From NCBI GenBank assembly GCA_000381605.1, contig KB906758.1:434001-498000 (forward strand): DNA of 64,000 bases, in the 5' to 3' direction. This document shows positions 26,257 through 34,908 of the stretch, in pieces. The translations under genes were made by a program, and so were the position numbers. This DNA comes from Acidobacteriaceae bacterium KBS 89 (GTDB taxonomy: Bacteria; Acidobacteriota; Terriglobia; Terriglobales; Acidobacteriaceae). The stretch's first letter is position 1. Every line of letters begins with the position of its first letter. Below the pieces are notes generated by a model. The model searched no databases. It was not told the DNA's origin and saw only the letters and a program-made list of their open reading frames with translations.

Positions 26257-27420
26257 TTAGACGCGGGTGAAGGTGGTCTGTTGCTTTTCCTGATGGCGTT
26301 CGGTGGCGAGGGTGATGAGGCGATCGATCAGTTGCTTGTAGGGTACGCCGGTGGCTTCCCATAGCTTTGGGTACATGCTGATGCTGGTAAAGCCGGGCAT
26401 GGTGTTGATTTCGTTGAGGTATATGCGGGCAGGTTTGGGCTTTTTGTTCTTCTTTGATTTGACAGCCGGTTCCATGAGGAAGTCGACTCGGGCGAGGCCG
26501 GCGCAGTCGCAGGCGCGGAAGGCGGCGATGGCCATCTTGCGGATCTGTTTGGACTCGGATTTCGAGAGTTTTGCCGGGATGATGGGGACGCTGGTGTCGG
26601 AGTGGTATTTGGCGTTGTAGTCGTAGAACTCGGCGCCGGGCACGATTTCTCCCACTACGGAGGCCTCAGGAGAGTCGTTGCCGAGGACGGCTACTTCGAG
26701 TTCGCGGGGTTTTGCTCCGGGGCCGCCGACACCTTGTTCGATGATGAGCTTGCGGTCGTAGCTGGCGGCTAGGTCCATGGCGGGGGCTAGTTCGCTGCGG
26801 TCGTGGACCTTGCTGATGCCTACGGAAGAGCCTAAATTCGCGGGTTTTACGAAGACGGGGTAGTTGAGATTTTTTTCGATGAGCTTCGTGCAGCGTTTGG
26901 CGTCGGACTTCCATTCGCTGCGGAGGAGGTTGACGTGTGGGGTTTGAGGCAGGTCTGCGGCGGCGAAGAGCTGCTTCATTGCGGACTTGTCCATGCCGGT
27001 GGCGGAGCCTAGGACGCCGGAGCCAACGTATGCAATATCAGCGAGTTCCAGGAGGCCCTGGATGGTGCCGTCTTCGCCGAAGGTGCCGTGGAGGACGGGG
27101 AAGATGACGTCGAGGGATTGGGCTAGCGAGTTGCCTTGTTGGGCGAGGTCGGCGCTGGCGCTTAGCTGGATGGATTTTGTTTTCGGTGTTTTGAGCAGGA
27201 CTGGCACGGGTTTTGTGTCGCCGGCGAGGAGGTTCCGGGCTTCAGTGGAGGTGATCCACTGGCCCTGTTTGGTGATGCCGATGGGGACGACGTCGTAAGT
27301 TGTTTTGTCTATGGCGTTTAGGATCGAGGCGGCGGAGAGGAGGGAGACTTCGTGTTCTCCGGAGCGGCCTCCGAAGAGGATGCCTACGCGTAACTTCTTC
27401 TTTGTTTGTTTTTTCGTCAT
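26257..27420 (-). CDS. ddl: D-alanine--D-alanine ligase
   Basis: Joins two D-Ala with ATP for the peptidoglycan precursor. 387 residues, slightly longer than usual because of Lys-rich inserts (SKKNKKPK). ATP-grasp hallmarks: GILFGGRSGEHEVSLLSA at the N-terminus, FVKPANLGSSVGIS, and the metal/substrate loop INTMPGFTSISMYP. ATG 27420 is used; a TTG at 27432 is closer to AGGAG and is possible. The leader region holds helically spaced TGGT repeats. It is followed on the same strand by the TonB-like gene. Confidence 0.95.
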   Translation of the reverse strand: MTKKQTKKKLRVGILFGGRSGEHEVSLLSAASILNAIDKTTYDVVPIGITKQGQWITSTEARNLLAGDTKPVPVLLKTPKTKSIQLSASADLAQQGNSLAQSLDVIFPVLHGTFGEDGTIQGLLELADIAYVGSGVLGSATGMDKSAMKQLFAAADLPQTPHVNLLRSEWKSDAKRCTKLIEKNLNYPVFVKPANLGSSVGISKVHDRSELAPAMDLAASYDRKLIIEQGVGGPGAKPRELEVAVLGNDSPEASVVGEIVPGAEFYDYNAKYHSDTSVPIIPAKLSKSESKQIRKMAIAAFRACDCAGLARVDFLMEPAVKSKKNKKPKPARIYLNEINTMPGFTSISMYPKLWEATGVPYKQLIDRLITLATERHQEKQQTTFTRV

Positions 27421-27528
27421 GGATAGGTACAAGTTTCTCCTAGTTTTTGGTTTGAACGCGGAAAAAAGTTGGGAGGGGTATCGAGGTGGTTTTTACAGGG
27501 GGTTTTGAGGTTTTGGTGTGTTTTTTGA

Positions 27529-27588
27529 TGGTAAATCGTGGTGAATTTGTGGTGGATTGCGTGGTGAATCGTGGTGGATTGTGGGGTG
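27529..27588. repeat. Helically spaced TGGT(G/A)(G/A)AT repeats upstream of ddl
   Basis: TGGT-type units begin at 27529, 27539, 27550, 27562 and 27572, with a degenerate TGGG at 27582; spacing is 10-12 bases, about one helical turn. On the ddl strand they read ATTCACCA. The surrounding 27433-27620 is rich in G/T runs and has no recognised gene. Confidence 0.6.
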
Positions 27589-27759
27589 CTTTTCGGGGTC
27601 TCAAAACACGCCACTTTCTCTGGATTTATTTTTGAGGGATTCCCGTTTTGGGAATGTGGTTCGAGTTTCTGCGCCTAATCGCTTTATGAGTGGAAGACTC
27701 CACGGATTGAACCAGATTCAGATTGGTCCTAGCGACATGGACTCGTTTAGAGCATCGGG

Positions 27760-27828
27760 ATTTTCGCCACCGCGAAAATGGCCTACCTTCGTGACTAGGA
27801 GATCGTCGCGAGGATGGCACCCGATTTT
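27760..27828 (+). repeat. Dispersed palindromic repeat, copy A
   Basis: First hairpin ATTTTCGC, loop CACC, GCGAAAAT (perfect, 27760-27779); the second palindrome (CCTACCTTCGTGAC ... GTCGCGAGGATGG) is decayed, then CACCCGATTTTC. Same order and orientation as copy B at 28931. The family resembles REP-type elements of Acidobacteria. Confidence 0.7.
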
Positions 27829-27897
27829 CTTCCGCGACACAATGATGAAGCAGATTGAAGCTCGGGTACTGGATACAAAATACTCAATTGTTGCCGC

Positions 27898-28869
27898 TTA
27901 GTTTAGCGACCCAAACATCCCGGATGATGCTGGCTCCATATCCTCTGGCTTGAGCGTTTGGCTAAATATTGCAACCTTGCCCAGCACATCCACACATCGA
28001 ACCGTCACAACCGAATGCTTTTGAGTAAGCTCTTCACGAGTTATTCCTCTAAATTCTTCAAAAGTCCATACCGGCGTTGAACTATTCGGTTGTATCGGTA
28101 TCTCTCCGACAGCATAAGACCAATACCGATGACCAGGCAGAACGTAGGTTCCTTTTCGGATTTCATCATGAAACAGCTCTATTTTTTGGTCTCTATTCGG
28201 AGGGACAATCGGCGTGGGCTTATAAGTCTTCCCGTCAACTTTCAGAGATATTTCAAGGTTAGCCACTGTTCCTGGGGCTGATCCGGTGTTTGCGATGTCC
28301 ATGGCGGCAACTATAGTTGCTCCATCCTGATCTCCCAACCCTTGGGCCACAATGATTCCCTCGGGCTTGACTGTTAAGTGAGGAATAAGTGGAACAGGCA
28401 CATATAGCGCCTCGCGAGGTTTTTCGGCAAGCCACGGCATCTTTTTAATGAAAGTTTCGTATACCTTGTTGGCCTCTTGATCGAGAGTAGGCGGTGTTGG
28501 CTGTTTAGGCGTGTTTTTCCATATCAGGAATAAAACTGCGGCAGTAGCACAGGCAAAAGCTAAAGCGCTCAACACCTTCCACAGTGTGGCCTTAAAAAAA
28601 TCCACCCTTATAAATTCTGCGATGGCCAAAGCCCATGCTATGAAGTACACGAGCAATAAAGAAAAATGAGAAAAGATTGCACCGAGCAGCATGGTTATAC
28701 CACTCCATAGCGGAGTGCTATTCCAAAAGGTGGATAACTTTGCTCCCGGATCTTGCTCTGCGTATTTATGGATAGGCGGGACTTCAGGTTTAGTAGGGGA
28801 TTCGTCCGGCTCGTGTACGGTACGAATAATGGTTGTCTGAAACAGGAACCTGCCTTTATTTCTCGCCAT
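27898..28869 (-). CDS. Membrane protein of unknown function between two repeat copies
   Basis: 323 residues from ATG 28869 (GAGAGG nine bases before it; a GTG at 28896 has no such site). The N-terminal 50 residues are soluble; about 60-120 hold two or three membrane segments (MLLGAIFSHFSLLLVYFIAW, then LSALAFACATAAVLFLI). The C-terminal 190 residues form a soluble, probably extracytoplasmic domain (PLIPHLTVKPEGIIVAQGLG, DIANTGSAPGTVANLEISLK) resembling an Ig-like sandwich. Function not recognised. Base composition is visibly more AT-rich than its neighbours, and palindromic repeats flank it on both sides, which suggests acquisition by transfer. Confidence 0.75.
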   Translation of the reverse strand: MARNKGRFLFQTTIIRTVHEPDESPTKPEVPPIHKYAEQDPGAKLSTFWNSTPLWSGITMLLGAIFSHFSLLLVYFIAWALAIAEFIRVDFFKATLWKVLSALAFACATAAVLFLIWKNTPKQPTPPTLDQEANKVYETFIKKMPWLAEKPREALYVPVPLIPHLTVKPEGIIVAQGLGDQDGATIVAAMDIANTGSAPGTVANLEISLKVDGKTYKPTPIVPPNRDQKIELFHDEIRKGTYVLPGHRYWSYAVGEIPIQPNSSTPVWTFEEFRGITREELTQKHSVVTVRCVDVLGKVAIFSQTLKPEDMEPASSGMFGSLN

Positions 28870-28930
28870 TCCCAAAATCCTCTCACTGGGCACCACTGTG
28901 CGCCAAGGTCATAATCTTCAGAGTTTCGGG

Positions 28931-28996
28931 ATTTTCGCTGCCGCGAAAATGGCCCACCTTAGCGACAATGAAAGCGTCGCTAAGATGGGGCACCCG
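28931..28996 (+). repeat. Dispersed palindromic repeat, copy B (most complete)
   Basis: Two tandem hairpins: ATTTTCGC-TGCC-GCGAAAAT (perfect, 28931-28950) and CCCACCTTAGCGAC, 9-base loop, GTCGCTAAGATGGG (13 of 14, 28953-28989), then GCACCCG. It shares over 30 nearly identical bases with copy A and its second hairpin with copies C (50445) and D (52294). Confidence 0.8.
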
Positions 28997-29042
28997 GTTT
29001 TGTGGCTTTGGTTAAATCAGGACCCGCCTCAGGCAAGCCCGC

Positions 29043-29816
29043 CTACTTGGTCACCATGTCCGCACTCAGTCTCACGGCTCCAGTGCCCACCATCATGCTT
29101 CGGGACCAATTCTGATATCCGGTTTTCTTCACCACAATTTCATGCCTTCCGGGTGCGAGATTCAGCGTTGAAGGTGTGTTCCCCATGAAGTTTCCATCGA
29201 CCTCGATATCGCAGTTCGGGACACTCGCATCCACAGTTATCGAAGATTGCGGAGCGACTGCGGGTGCTGGGGTTGCTGGGCTACCGCCGTATCCCTTTTC
29301 ACCGAATCCCCTTTGGCCGTAACCAGTAGGGGTAGTTTTTAACTCGCTTGCGTGCGCACTCCAGTGTGTCAGCACCGCTGCGCAGGCATCCTTCACGGAA
29401 CCACCGACCGATAAAGTTGACTCACTAAAAATAGAGTCGCCCGTCTTCTGGATGAAGACGGCGATCTTGTCCTTGTGCATCAAAAGTCCCTTGCCGCCCT
29501 CGTGGTCCAACTCGACGACATAGTTGGCGGCATCGAGACGATTGTTCGCGATTACCTGTGGGCAGCGTTGGCCAAAAGTTTTGATGATCTCGGCTGTCTG
29601 CGGCCGCGCTCCACCCGAAGAGCTAGCAGCAAAGGTCCCATTGGACCCACCCGCTGCTCCCTGCGTTGACCAGGAATTGCTATCGGTAACAAATATTCGG
29701 GGTTTGTCTTGATCGTTAACGGTCGCTTGTGCCGGCGACGCAGGAGGCTGTTGCGCTGAAGCGAAATTGCCAAACCCAGAAAGAGCTAGCAGAAAGGAGA
29801 ATGCAAGATAATGCAT
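29043..29816 (-). CDS. Exported PEGA-domain protein
   Basis: 257 residues. Signal peptide MHYLAFSFLLALSGFGNFAS. The middle part (about 40-165) holds a domain with NNRLDAANYVVELDHEGGKG and VFIQKTGDSIFSESTLSVGG, common in exported acidobacterial proteins, followed by a Gly-rich linker. The last about 65 residues are a PEGA module (CDIEVDGNFMGNTPSTLNL, PGRHEIVVKKTGYQNW), which is thought to bind surface or wall components. No partner is adjacent. Confidence 0.85.
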   Translation of the reverse strand: MHYLAFSFLLALSGFGNFASAQQPPASPAQATVNDQDKPRIFVTDSNSWSTQGAAGGSNGTFAASSSGGARPQTAEIIKTFGQRCPQVIANNRLDAANYVVELDHEGGKGLLMHKDKIAVFIQKTGDSIFSESTLSVGGSVKDACAAVLTHWSAHASELKTTPTGYGQRGFGEKGYGGSPATPAPAVAPQSSITVDASVPNCDIEVDGNFMGNTPSTLNLAPGRHEIVVKKTGYQNWSRSMMVGTGAVRLSADMVTK

Positions 29817-30489
29817 GTATTCGACGACCTATTCTCAACAAGTTTGAAGTCGTATCGAAAGTACTCCTCGTCCTGTCAACAGACAAGGAGAAACTTCGTA
29901 TCCGGTCCGTAAGCTCGCAGACATTCCTAAAATGGCTCTGATCTGAACTGAATCACAAACCGAGGGACGCTTCTTCGCGGTGTGACAAGAAGGCATACCC
30001 CAGGGGCTGAAGCCCCGTCGTTGCTGAATCGTGAGAGTGCCAAGGCTGAAGCTTTGGCCTACCTAGAGGCAAAAGCGAGTCGGCCCAGGTCGAAGGTTGG
30101 AAGCGAAAGCGAGAGTGTCGGCTGCCAGTTGTGCTCGTAAGAAATACAGACTTTTCGCCGCGTCAAGGCTTGCCCCATTTTGTGGATTCAGCAAAGATGC
30201 GGATTTGAGATGGTTTAGGCGGCGGTTGGTGTTGCGGGTGGGTGATGGGTTTTCAGGAGAGAGTTTTGTGGCGTATATTGTTTTGCACTCATCCTGCCAG
30301 GGATGAGACTCCCCGGGCCAACAAAACAAATTTGATTGATTCCGCTTCGCGGATCGGCGGACAAGTTTTCAGCTACGCGCTGAGACACCGCTGCCCCAGC
30401 AGTTCGTGGCATCCCATTGAGTTCCTGCCATGTTCCGAGATCCCATTTTGATCAAGATGCCGCTCACACTTTTTTAAGGAAGGTGTCTT
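29817..30489. other. Long intergenic region with hairpin repeats
   Basis: 673 bases between divergent genes, with no gene recognised. It contains the paired GGCTGAAGC hairpins at 30003-30057. The promoter of the propeller-like gene should be near 30420-30480; GGAAGG lies before its ATG. Confidence 0.5.
30003..30057. repeat. Twin hairpins with shared GGCTGAAGC core
   Basis: GGGGCT-GA-AGCCCC (30003-30016) and CCAAGGCT-GA-AGCTTTGG (30040-30057, one G-U pair), 23 bases apart. Both share the core GGCTGAAGC. Another REP-like type, different from the CCCACCTTAGCGAC family. Confidence 0.6.
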
Positions 30490-32391
30490 ATGCCGACTCA
30501 CACAATTACAGAGAAAACCCCTGCGGAAAAGAAGGACCAGAAGACGGTGGTTACGCCCGGTGGTCCGCGTCTGAAGGAAAATACCGTTGCCGTTAAACCG
30601 GGACAGGCTGTTCGCGAGAACGCTGCCGGTGAGTTCGAAGTGGTTACGGCGAAACAGAATATGAAGACTGATGGATCGCCGGCGACGGCTACCGATCTGG
30701 TGCTTACGCCGGGCGGGTATCGCTCCAGCTCGCAGGTTCATCATGTCGAGTCGGGAGCGGTCGTCGACAGTGCGAAGAACCAGTTCAGGGTGATGGACCC
30801 TAAGGGTAAGGTCCTGGCCGATCTGGGCGAGCTGGTGCTGAAGCCTAAGGGCAAGCCGCTGATGCCGGAGAATGTCGGGCTTCATCCGTCGGTGGTGCCG
30901 GCGCTTGGTTCGGGCTGGATCGTGTATGCCTCGTGGACGGAGAACGCTGCGCCGGTGTCGCGGTTTACGACGACGTGGGTAGTCCCGCCAGTGCCTGCGA
31001 CGCAGTCGGGACAGACGATTTTTCTGTTCAACGGAATTCAGAACTCGACGATGATCTATCAGCCGGTGCTGCAATGGGGGCCTTCTGCAGCGGGAGGAGG
31101 CAACTACTGGGCGGTTGCGAGCTGGTATGCGGATGGACAGGGAGGCAAGTCGTTCTATAGCTCCCTGGTGCGGGTGAATCCGGGGCAGGTGCTTGTGGGT
31201 GTGATGACGGAGACGGGACAGTCTGCGGCTGGGTTCAGCTACAACTGCCAGTTCACTGGTATCGCGAACACGAGTCTGCCGATTCAGAATGTGCAACAGC
31301 TTTACTGGTGCATCGAGACGCTGGAGTGTTATGGCCTGCAGAAGTGCTCGGACTATCCGCAGACTTGCAGCACGGCGATGAAGAGTATCGAGATCGAAGC
31401 GGGCGGGAAGGTTGTGACTCCGGCGTGGGCTGCGACGAACTCGGTGACGGATTGCGGGCAGCACGCGGTTGTTGTGAGCAATGCTTCGCCGGGTGGCGAG
31501 GTGGATCTCTTCTATAACAACTCGACGGCTTCGGTGTTTACGGGAAAGGTCACGCTTGGCGATACGAGCCCGAAGAGTCCGGCGCTGGCTTCGCTAAATG
31601 GGAAGCTGTATATCGCGTGGAAGGGCGACGGAAACGATCATCTGAACGTGATGTGTTCGCCGGATAACGGGATGACGTTTGGCGGGAAGTTCGTGTCTGG
31701 GGAGACGAGTCCGCAGGCGCCAGCACTATGTGTTCACAATGGCGGTCTTGTCATCGGCTGGAAGGGCGATGGGAACGACAATCTGAATGTCGCTCATGTG
31801 AACCTGGCGGGCAATGCGGTGACGGGCTTCTCGAGCAAGACAGTGCTTGGCGATACTAGTCCGGTGAGCCCGGCGCTGGCTTCGCTGAACGGCCGTCTCT
31901 ACATTGCGTGGAAGGGTGATGGGAACGACAACCTGAATGTGATGTACTCGGCGAACAACGGAGCTACGTTCGGAAATAAATTTGTGTCCGGCGAGACGAG
32001 TCCGCAGGCGCCGGGGCTGGTTGTGCATAACGGCGCTTTGTACATTACGTGGAAGGGCGATGGGAACGACAACCTGAATGTGGCGAAGGTGAATATTGCG
32101 GGGAATTCGATCACCGGGTTTACGAACAAGGTTGTGTTGGCGGATACGAGTCCGGTGACTCCGACGCTGACATCGGCGAACGGCAAGCTGTATCTCGGAT
32201 GGAAGGGCGATGGGAACGATTTGTTGAACGTCGAGAGCTCGGGGAACAATGGAGCTAGCTTCGGCAATAAATACACTTCGTTCGAGACGAGTCCGCAGGC
32301 TCCGGTGCTGTGTACGCATAATGGACGGGTCTATATCGCATGGAAAGGGGATGGCAACGACAACCTGAATGTCGCTCAGCTTTGCGGCTAA
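30490..32391 (+). CDS. Two-part protein with six WKGDGND repeats (propeller-like)
   Basis: 633 residues, no signal peptide. Residues 1-130 are polar and Lys-rich; about 135-345 form a beta-rich domain (GSGWIVYASWTENAAPVSRF, FLFNGIQNS, QPVLQWG, YWAVASWYADG) with a Cys cluster, resembling a concanavalin-like or eqolisin-type sandwich though no catalytic pair can be fixed. From about 350 the motif (I/G)WKGDGND.LNV occurs six times, 46-51 residues apart, in three two-repeat units that alternate 'NGKLYIAW...MYS.NNG.TFG' and 'HNG..I.W...A.VN.AGN'. This should fold as a beta-propeller with a likely sugar- or metal-binding role. It is followed by a strong terminator. Role unknown. Confidence 0.75.
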   Translation: MPTHTITEKTPAEKKDQKTVVTPGGPRLKENTVAVKPGQAVRENAAGEFEVVTAKQNMKTDGSPATATDLVLTPGGYRSSSQVHHVESGAVVDSAKNQFRVMDPKGKVLADLGELVLKPKGKPLMPENVGLHPSVVPALGSGWIVYASWTENAAPVSRFTTTWVVPPVPATQSGQTIFLFNGIQNSTMIYQPVLQWGPSAAGGGNYWAVASWYADGQGGKSFYSSLVRVNPGQVLVGVMTETGQSAAGFSYNCQFTGIANTSLPIQNVQQLYWCIETLECYGLQKCSDYPQTCSTAMKSIEIEAGGKVVTPAWAATNSVTDCGQHAVVVSNASPGGEVDLFYNNSTASVFTGKVTLGDTSPKSPALASLNGKLYIAWKGDGNDHLNVMCSPDNGMTFGGKFVSGETSPQAPALCVHNGGLVIGWKGDGNDNLNVAHVNLAGNAVTGFSSKTVLGDTSPVSPALASLNGRLYIAWKGDGNDNLNVMYSANNGATFGNKFVSGETSPQAPGLVVHNGALYITWKGDGNDNLNVAKVNIAGNSITGFTNKVVLADTSPVTPTLTSANGKLYLGWKGDGNDLLNVESSGNNGASFGNKYTSFETSPQAPVLCTHNGRVYIAWKGDGNDNLNVAQLCG

Positions 32392-32411
32392 AGGGGACAT
32401 TGCTGTTTATG

Positions 32412-32445
32412 AGCGGGCCTGCCTTCGGGTGGGCCTGTTCTTTTT
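32412..32445 (+). terminator. Rho-independent terminator after the repeat protein
   Basis: AGCGGGCCTGCC, loop TTCG, GGTGGGCCTGTT with several G-U pairs, then a run of Ts (CTTTTT). It begins 20 bases after the stop. The rest of 32446-32730 contains no gene. Confidence 0.8.
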
Positions 32446-32730
32446 GTCAAATTTTAGTCACTGGCTGATGGAGTGGAAGGGCTCTGTAGATGAAGATGCC
32501 GCCGTTCGCGGTGGGTGCTTTGGGGATCGCTTTTACGGTGCAACGCTATTGTTTTGATTGATTTAGATTTTGGCTACGGGGTGGGTTCCGTGTCAGGTTG
32601 AAGCGGATCGGCTTTGGGGGAGCTGATTTGCGAGGTAAATCAACGGTTTGAGGGAGCCATTGTTCGATAGTCGGACGTATACTGAGCGGCACACGAGAGC
32701 TCGCGAATCGTGCAGGTGTGGAGGCGCGAT

Positions 32731-34419
32731 ATGAAGATCCGAATCGGACATGGAATGTTCGTTGTGCTGGCGCTGTCAATGGTCGGTGTTGTGGCGCGTG
32801 CGCAGAGTAATCCAATAGCAGATACGAGTTCGGCAGACGCCACTGTGGCGACCACCCAGCCGACGACTGCAGCGGCGCCGGACAACGGTGCAAAGCCGGG
32901 AGATTCGCATGTCAGGATCGTGCGACTGAGCGATGCGAAGGGCATGCTTGCGCTGGACCGCAAGACGGGCCTGGGCTTCGAGCAGACGATGCAGAATATG
33001 CCGATCGTCGAAGGCGAGAGATTGCAGACGGCAGAGGGTTATGCCGAGGTGGAGTTCGAGGACAACAGCACGCTGCGTCTGGCGCCGAATTCGCAAGTGG
33101 ATTTTCCGCTGCTGGCGCTGCGGAGCTCGGGAGCGAAGGCCTCGACGATGAACGTGGTGAAGGGGACGGTGTATGTGACCACGGAGAACACGAAGGGCAA
33201 CGAGATTCTGCTGGTGGCTGGTGAGACGAAGATTAATGTGTCGCCTTCGACGCATCTGCGATTGCAGGTCGCGGACGGGAAGACTGTGCTGTCGGTCTTC
33301 AACGGAACTGCTGAGGTGCAGAAGGGCGCAGAGACGACGGTGGTGGCGAAGAAGCAGTCGCTGACACTGGACGGGGACCAGGTGATCGTTGCGAAGAAGG
33401 TCGCGGGGGAGCCGTACGATGCGTGGGATAAAGAGTCGAACGAATATCACCAGCGCTACTCGGCTGCGAATACTTTTGCGGGTGGCGGGAATTCGTTTGG
33501 TCTGAGCGACCTGAATTATTACGGGAGCTTTATTAATGTTGGTGGTTCGGCGTTCTGGCAGCCTTATTTTGTTGGATCGGGATGGAGTCCTTATGCCAAT
33601 GGAGTGTGGGCGATGTATCCGGGAGCGGGCTACTCGTGGGTGTCGCCTTATCCATGGGGATGGCTGCCGTATCACTCGGGTAACTGGTCGTTCTTCCCAG
33701 GGTACGGATGGGGCTGGCAACCGGGCGGCGGATTCAACGGCTTGAACAATGTGAACAACGGAACCATGATGACTGGAAACATGCCCACGGGTGCGGGTGG
33801 TATGCCTGTGAACGGGATCGACAGGAGCACGATGCATTCGCCGACTCGGCCGGCCATGCCGCAGGCGCCAACGGCGGGAGCGACGAGAGCTTCACTTGTG
33901 ATGGCGAACGACAAGCCGATTGTGATGTCGAGACCAGACAGGGATGGGAACTTCGTGTTCCAGAAGGACTCGGCTGGGCTGGGTGTGCCACGAGGATCGC
34001 TGGGGAATCTGCACCACGTAAACAACGACGTGGGGCGGCATGGATCGGCGAGCATGCCGGTGTATGCGGCTACGCCCGGTGGGATGGATGGCAATAATGC
34101 CCACAGTGCGACCCGTGGACCGGCGACTCTGCGGCCCGGATACGGCGGAGATGGCCAGATGGGGCCACGTGGGAATACCGACGCTGCTGCTTCCGGTGCA
34201 CGGCAGGGCGGGCATGACGGGTCCAGAGGTGGCGGGCAGGGAGGCTACGATGGATCGCGAGGCGGGGGGCAAGGGTCTCCGTCGTATCACGGTGGTGGTG
34301 GTGGCGGCGGTCAGCCTGCGGGCGCTGCGGCTCCGACCACTTCGGGCAACTCTGGTAGCAACGCTGGAGCAGTCACCAGCGGCGGCGCCAGTCGTGGCCC
34401 TATCTCGATGCCGAAGTAG
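32731..34419 (+). CDS. Exported FecR-domain protein with aromatic (DUF6600-like) and Gly-rich regions
   Basis: 562 residues from ATG 32731, chosen for GGAGG six bases before it and a proper signal peptide (MKIRIGHGMFVVLALSMVGV). About 50-215 is a FecR domain (EGERLQTAEGYAEVEFEDNS, LRLAPNSQVDFPLL, GTVYVTTE, TKINVSPSTHLRL). Then comes an aromatic, Trp/Tyr/Gly/Pro-rich segment (WSPYANGVWAMYPGAGYSW, PWGWLPYHSGNW) as in DUF6600 proteins, and a Ser/Gly-rich tail with GGQGGYDGSRGGGQG repeats. No sigma factor or TonB receptor lies next to it, so this is not a classical FecIR pair but a secreted structural protein of the acidobacterial type. Confidence 0.86.
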   Translation: MKIRIGHGMFVVLALSMVGVVARAQSNPIADTSSADATVATTQPTTAAAPDNGAKPGDSHVRIVRLSDAKGMLALDRKTGLGFEQTMQNMPIVEGERLQTAEGYAEVEFEDNSTLRLAPNSQVDFPLLALRSSGAKASTMNVVKGTVYVTTENTKGNEILLVAGETKINVSPSTHLRLQVADGKTVLSVFNGTAEVQKGAETTVVAKKQSLTLDGDQVIVAKKVAGEPYDAWDKESNEYHQRYSAANTFAGGGNSFGLSDLNYYGSFINVGGSAFWQPYFVGSGWSPYANGVWAMYPGAGYSWVSPYPWGWLPYHSGNWSFFPGYGWGWQPGGGFNGLNNVNNGTMMTGNMPTGAGGMPVNGIDRSTMHSPTRPAMPQAPTAGATRASLVMANDKPIVMSRPDRDGNFVFQKDSAGLGVPRGSLGNLHHVNNDVGRHGSASMPVYAATPGGMDGNNAHSATRGPATLRPGYGGDGQMGPRGNTDAAASGARQGGHDGSRGGGQGGYDGSRGGGQGSPSYHGGGGGGGQPAGAAAPTTSGNSGSNAGAVTSGGASRGPISMPK

Positions 34420-34542
34420 AAACTACGAATGATCACGGATGCGGTCAGCAGCGGGAGAGCTGCGTAGTAACGCGCCGGTCGCTCCAGTCCGCGCGGATTC
34501 GCCAGCTTTGTCGTAGTCTGACATAGAAGGAGAGAGTTACCT

Positions 34543-34785
34543 ATGTCGGATGAAGATTTGAAGGCTGAGATTGAGCGGTTGCGTGCGGAGAACGACAAAC
34601 TGAAGAACAAAGGTGTGCGGGGACTCAGCCTGAAGGTGAGTGAGAAGGGCGGAGTGTCGCTGTATGGTGTGGGGCGGTTTCCTGTGACGCTGTACAAGGA
34701 GCAATGGCGCAGGATTCTCGGAATGGCGACGGAGATCGAAGCTTTTATCGAGGAGAATGAAAGCTTGCTGAAGAGTAAGGAGTAG
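34543..34785 (+). CDS. Small coiled-coil protein of unknown function
   Basis: 80 residues; ATG preceded by GGAGAG. Heptad-like helix at the start (EDLKAEIERLRAENDKLKNK), then a short beta-part (GLSLKVSEKGGVSLYGVGRF) and a C-terminal helix (QWRRILGMATEIEAFI). Similar small proteins occur widely in Acidobacteria and Proteobacteria without assigned function. Cytosolic. Confidence 0.8.
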   Translation: MSDEDLKAEIERLRAENDKLKNKGVRGLSLKVSEKGGVSLYGVGRFPVTLYKEQWRRILGMATEIEAFIEENESLLKSKE

Positions 34786-34880
34786 GCGGCGCGAGCCCGA
34801 TATGAAAAAGGCTCCCCTTTATATTGGTGACTACCAGACTCGAACGATGCTGAAGGAGTCGAGCCTGGTGGCCGCCGTTT

Positions 34881-34900
34881 CGGTAAAACCAGGTTTACCG
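34881..34900. other. Hairpin between convergent genes
   Basis: CGGTAAA, loop ACCAGG, TTTACCG. It lies between the coiled-coil gene and the convergent membrane-protein gene and may serve as a terminator for either; no T-tract. Confidence 0.35.
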
Positions 34901-34908
34901 GAACGCTC

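Noticed and set aside
27529-27588. CRISPR array
   Set aside because: Units are only 8 bases with 2-4 base gaps; there are no spacers and no cas genes.
30373-31464. Long reverse frame opposite the propeller-like gene
   Set aside because: Arg/His/Leu-rich antisense composition; the + strand gene has repeats, ribosome site and terminator.
34820-34880. tRNA-like GTTCGAGTC on the reverse strand
   Set aside because: No T-stem pairing, acceptor stem or anticodon arm can be formed.
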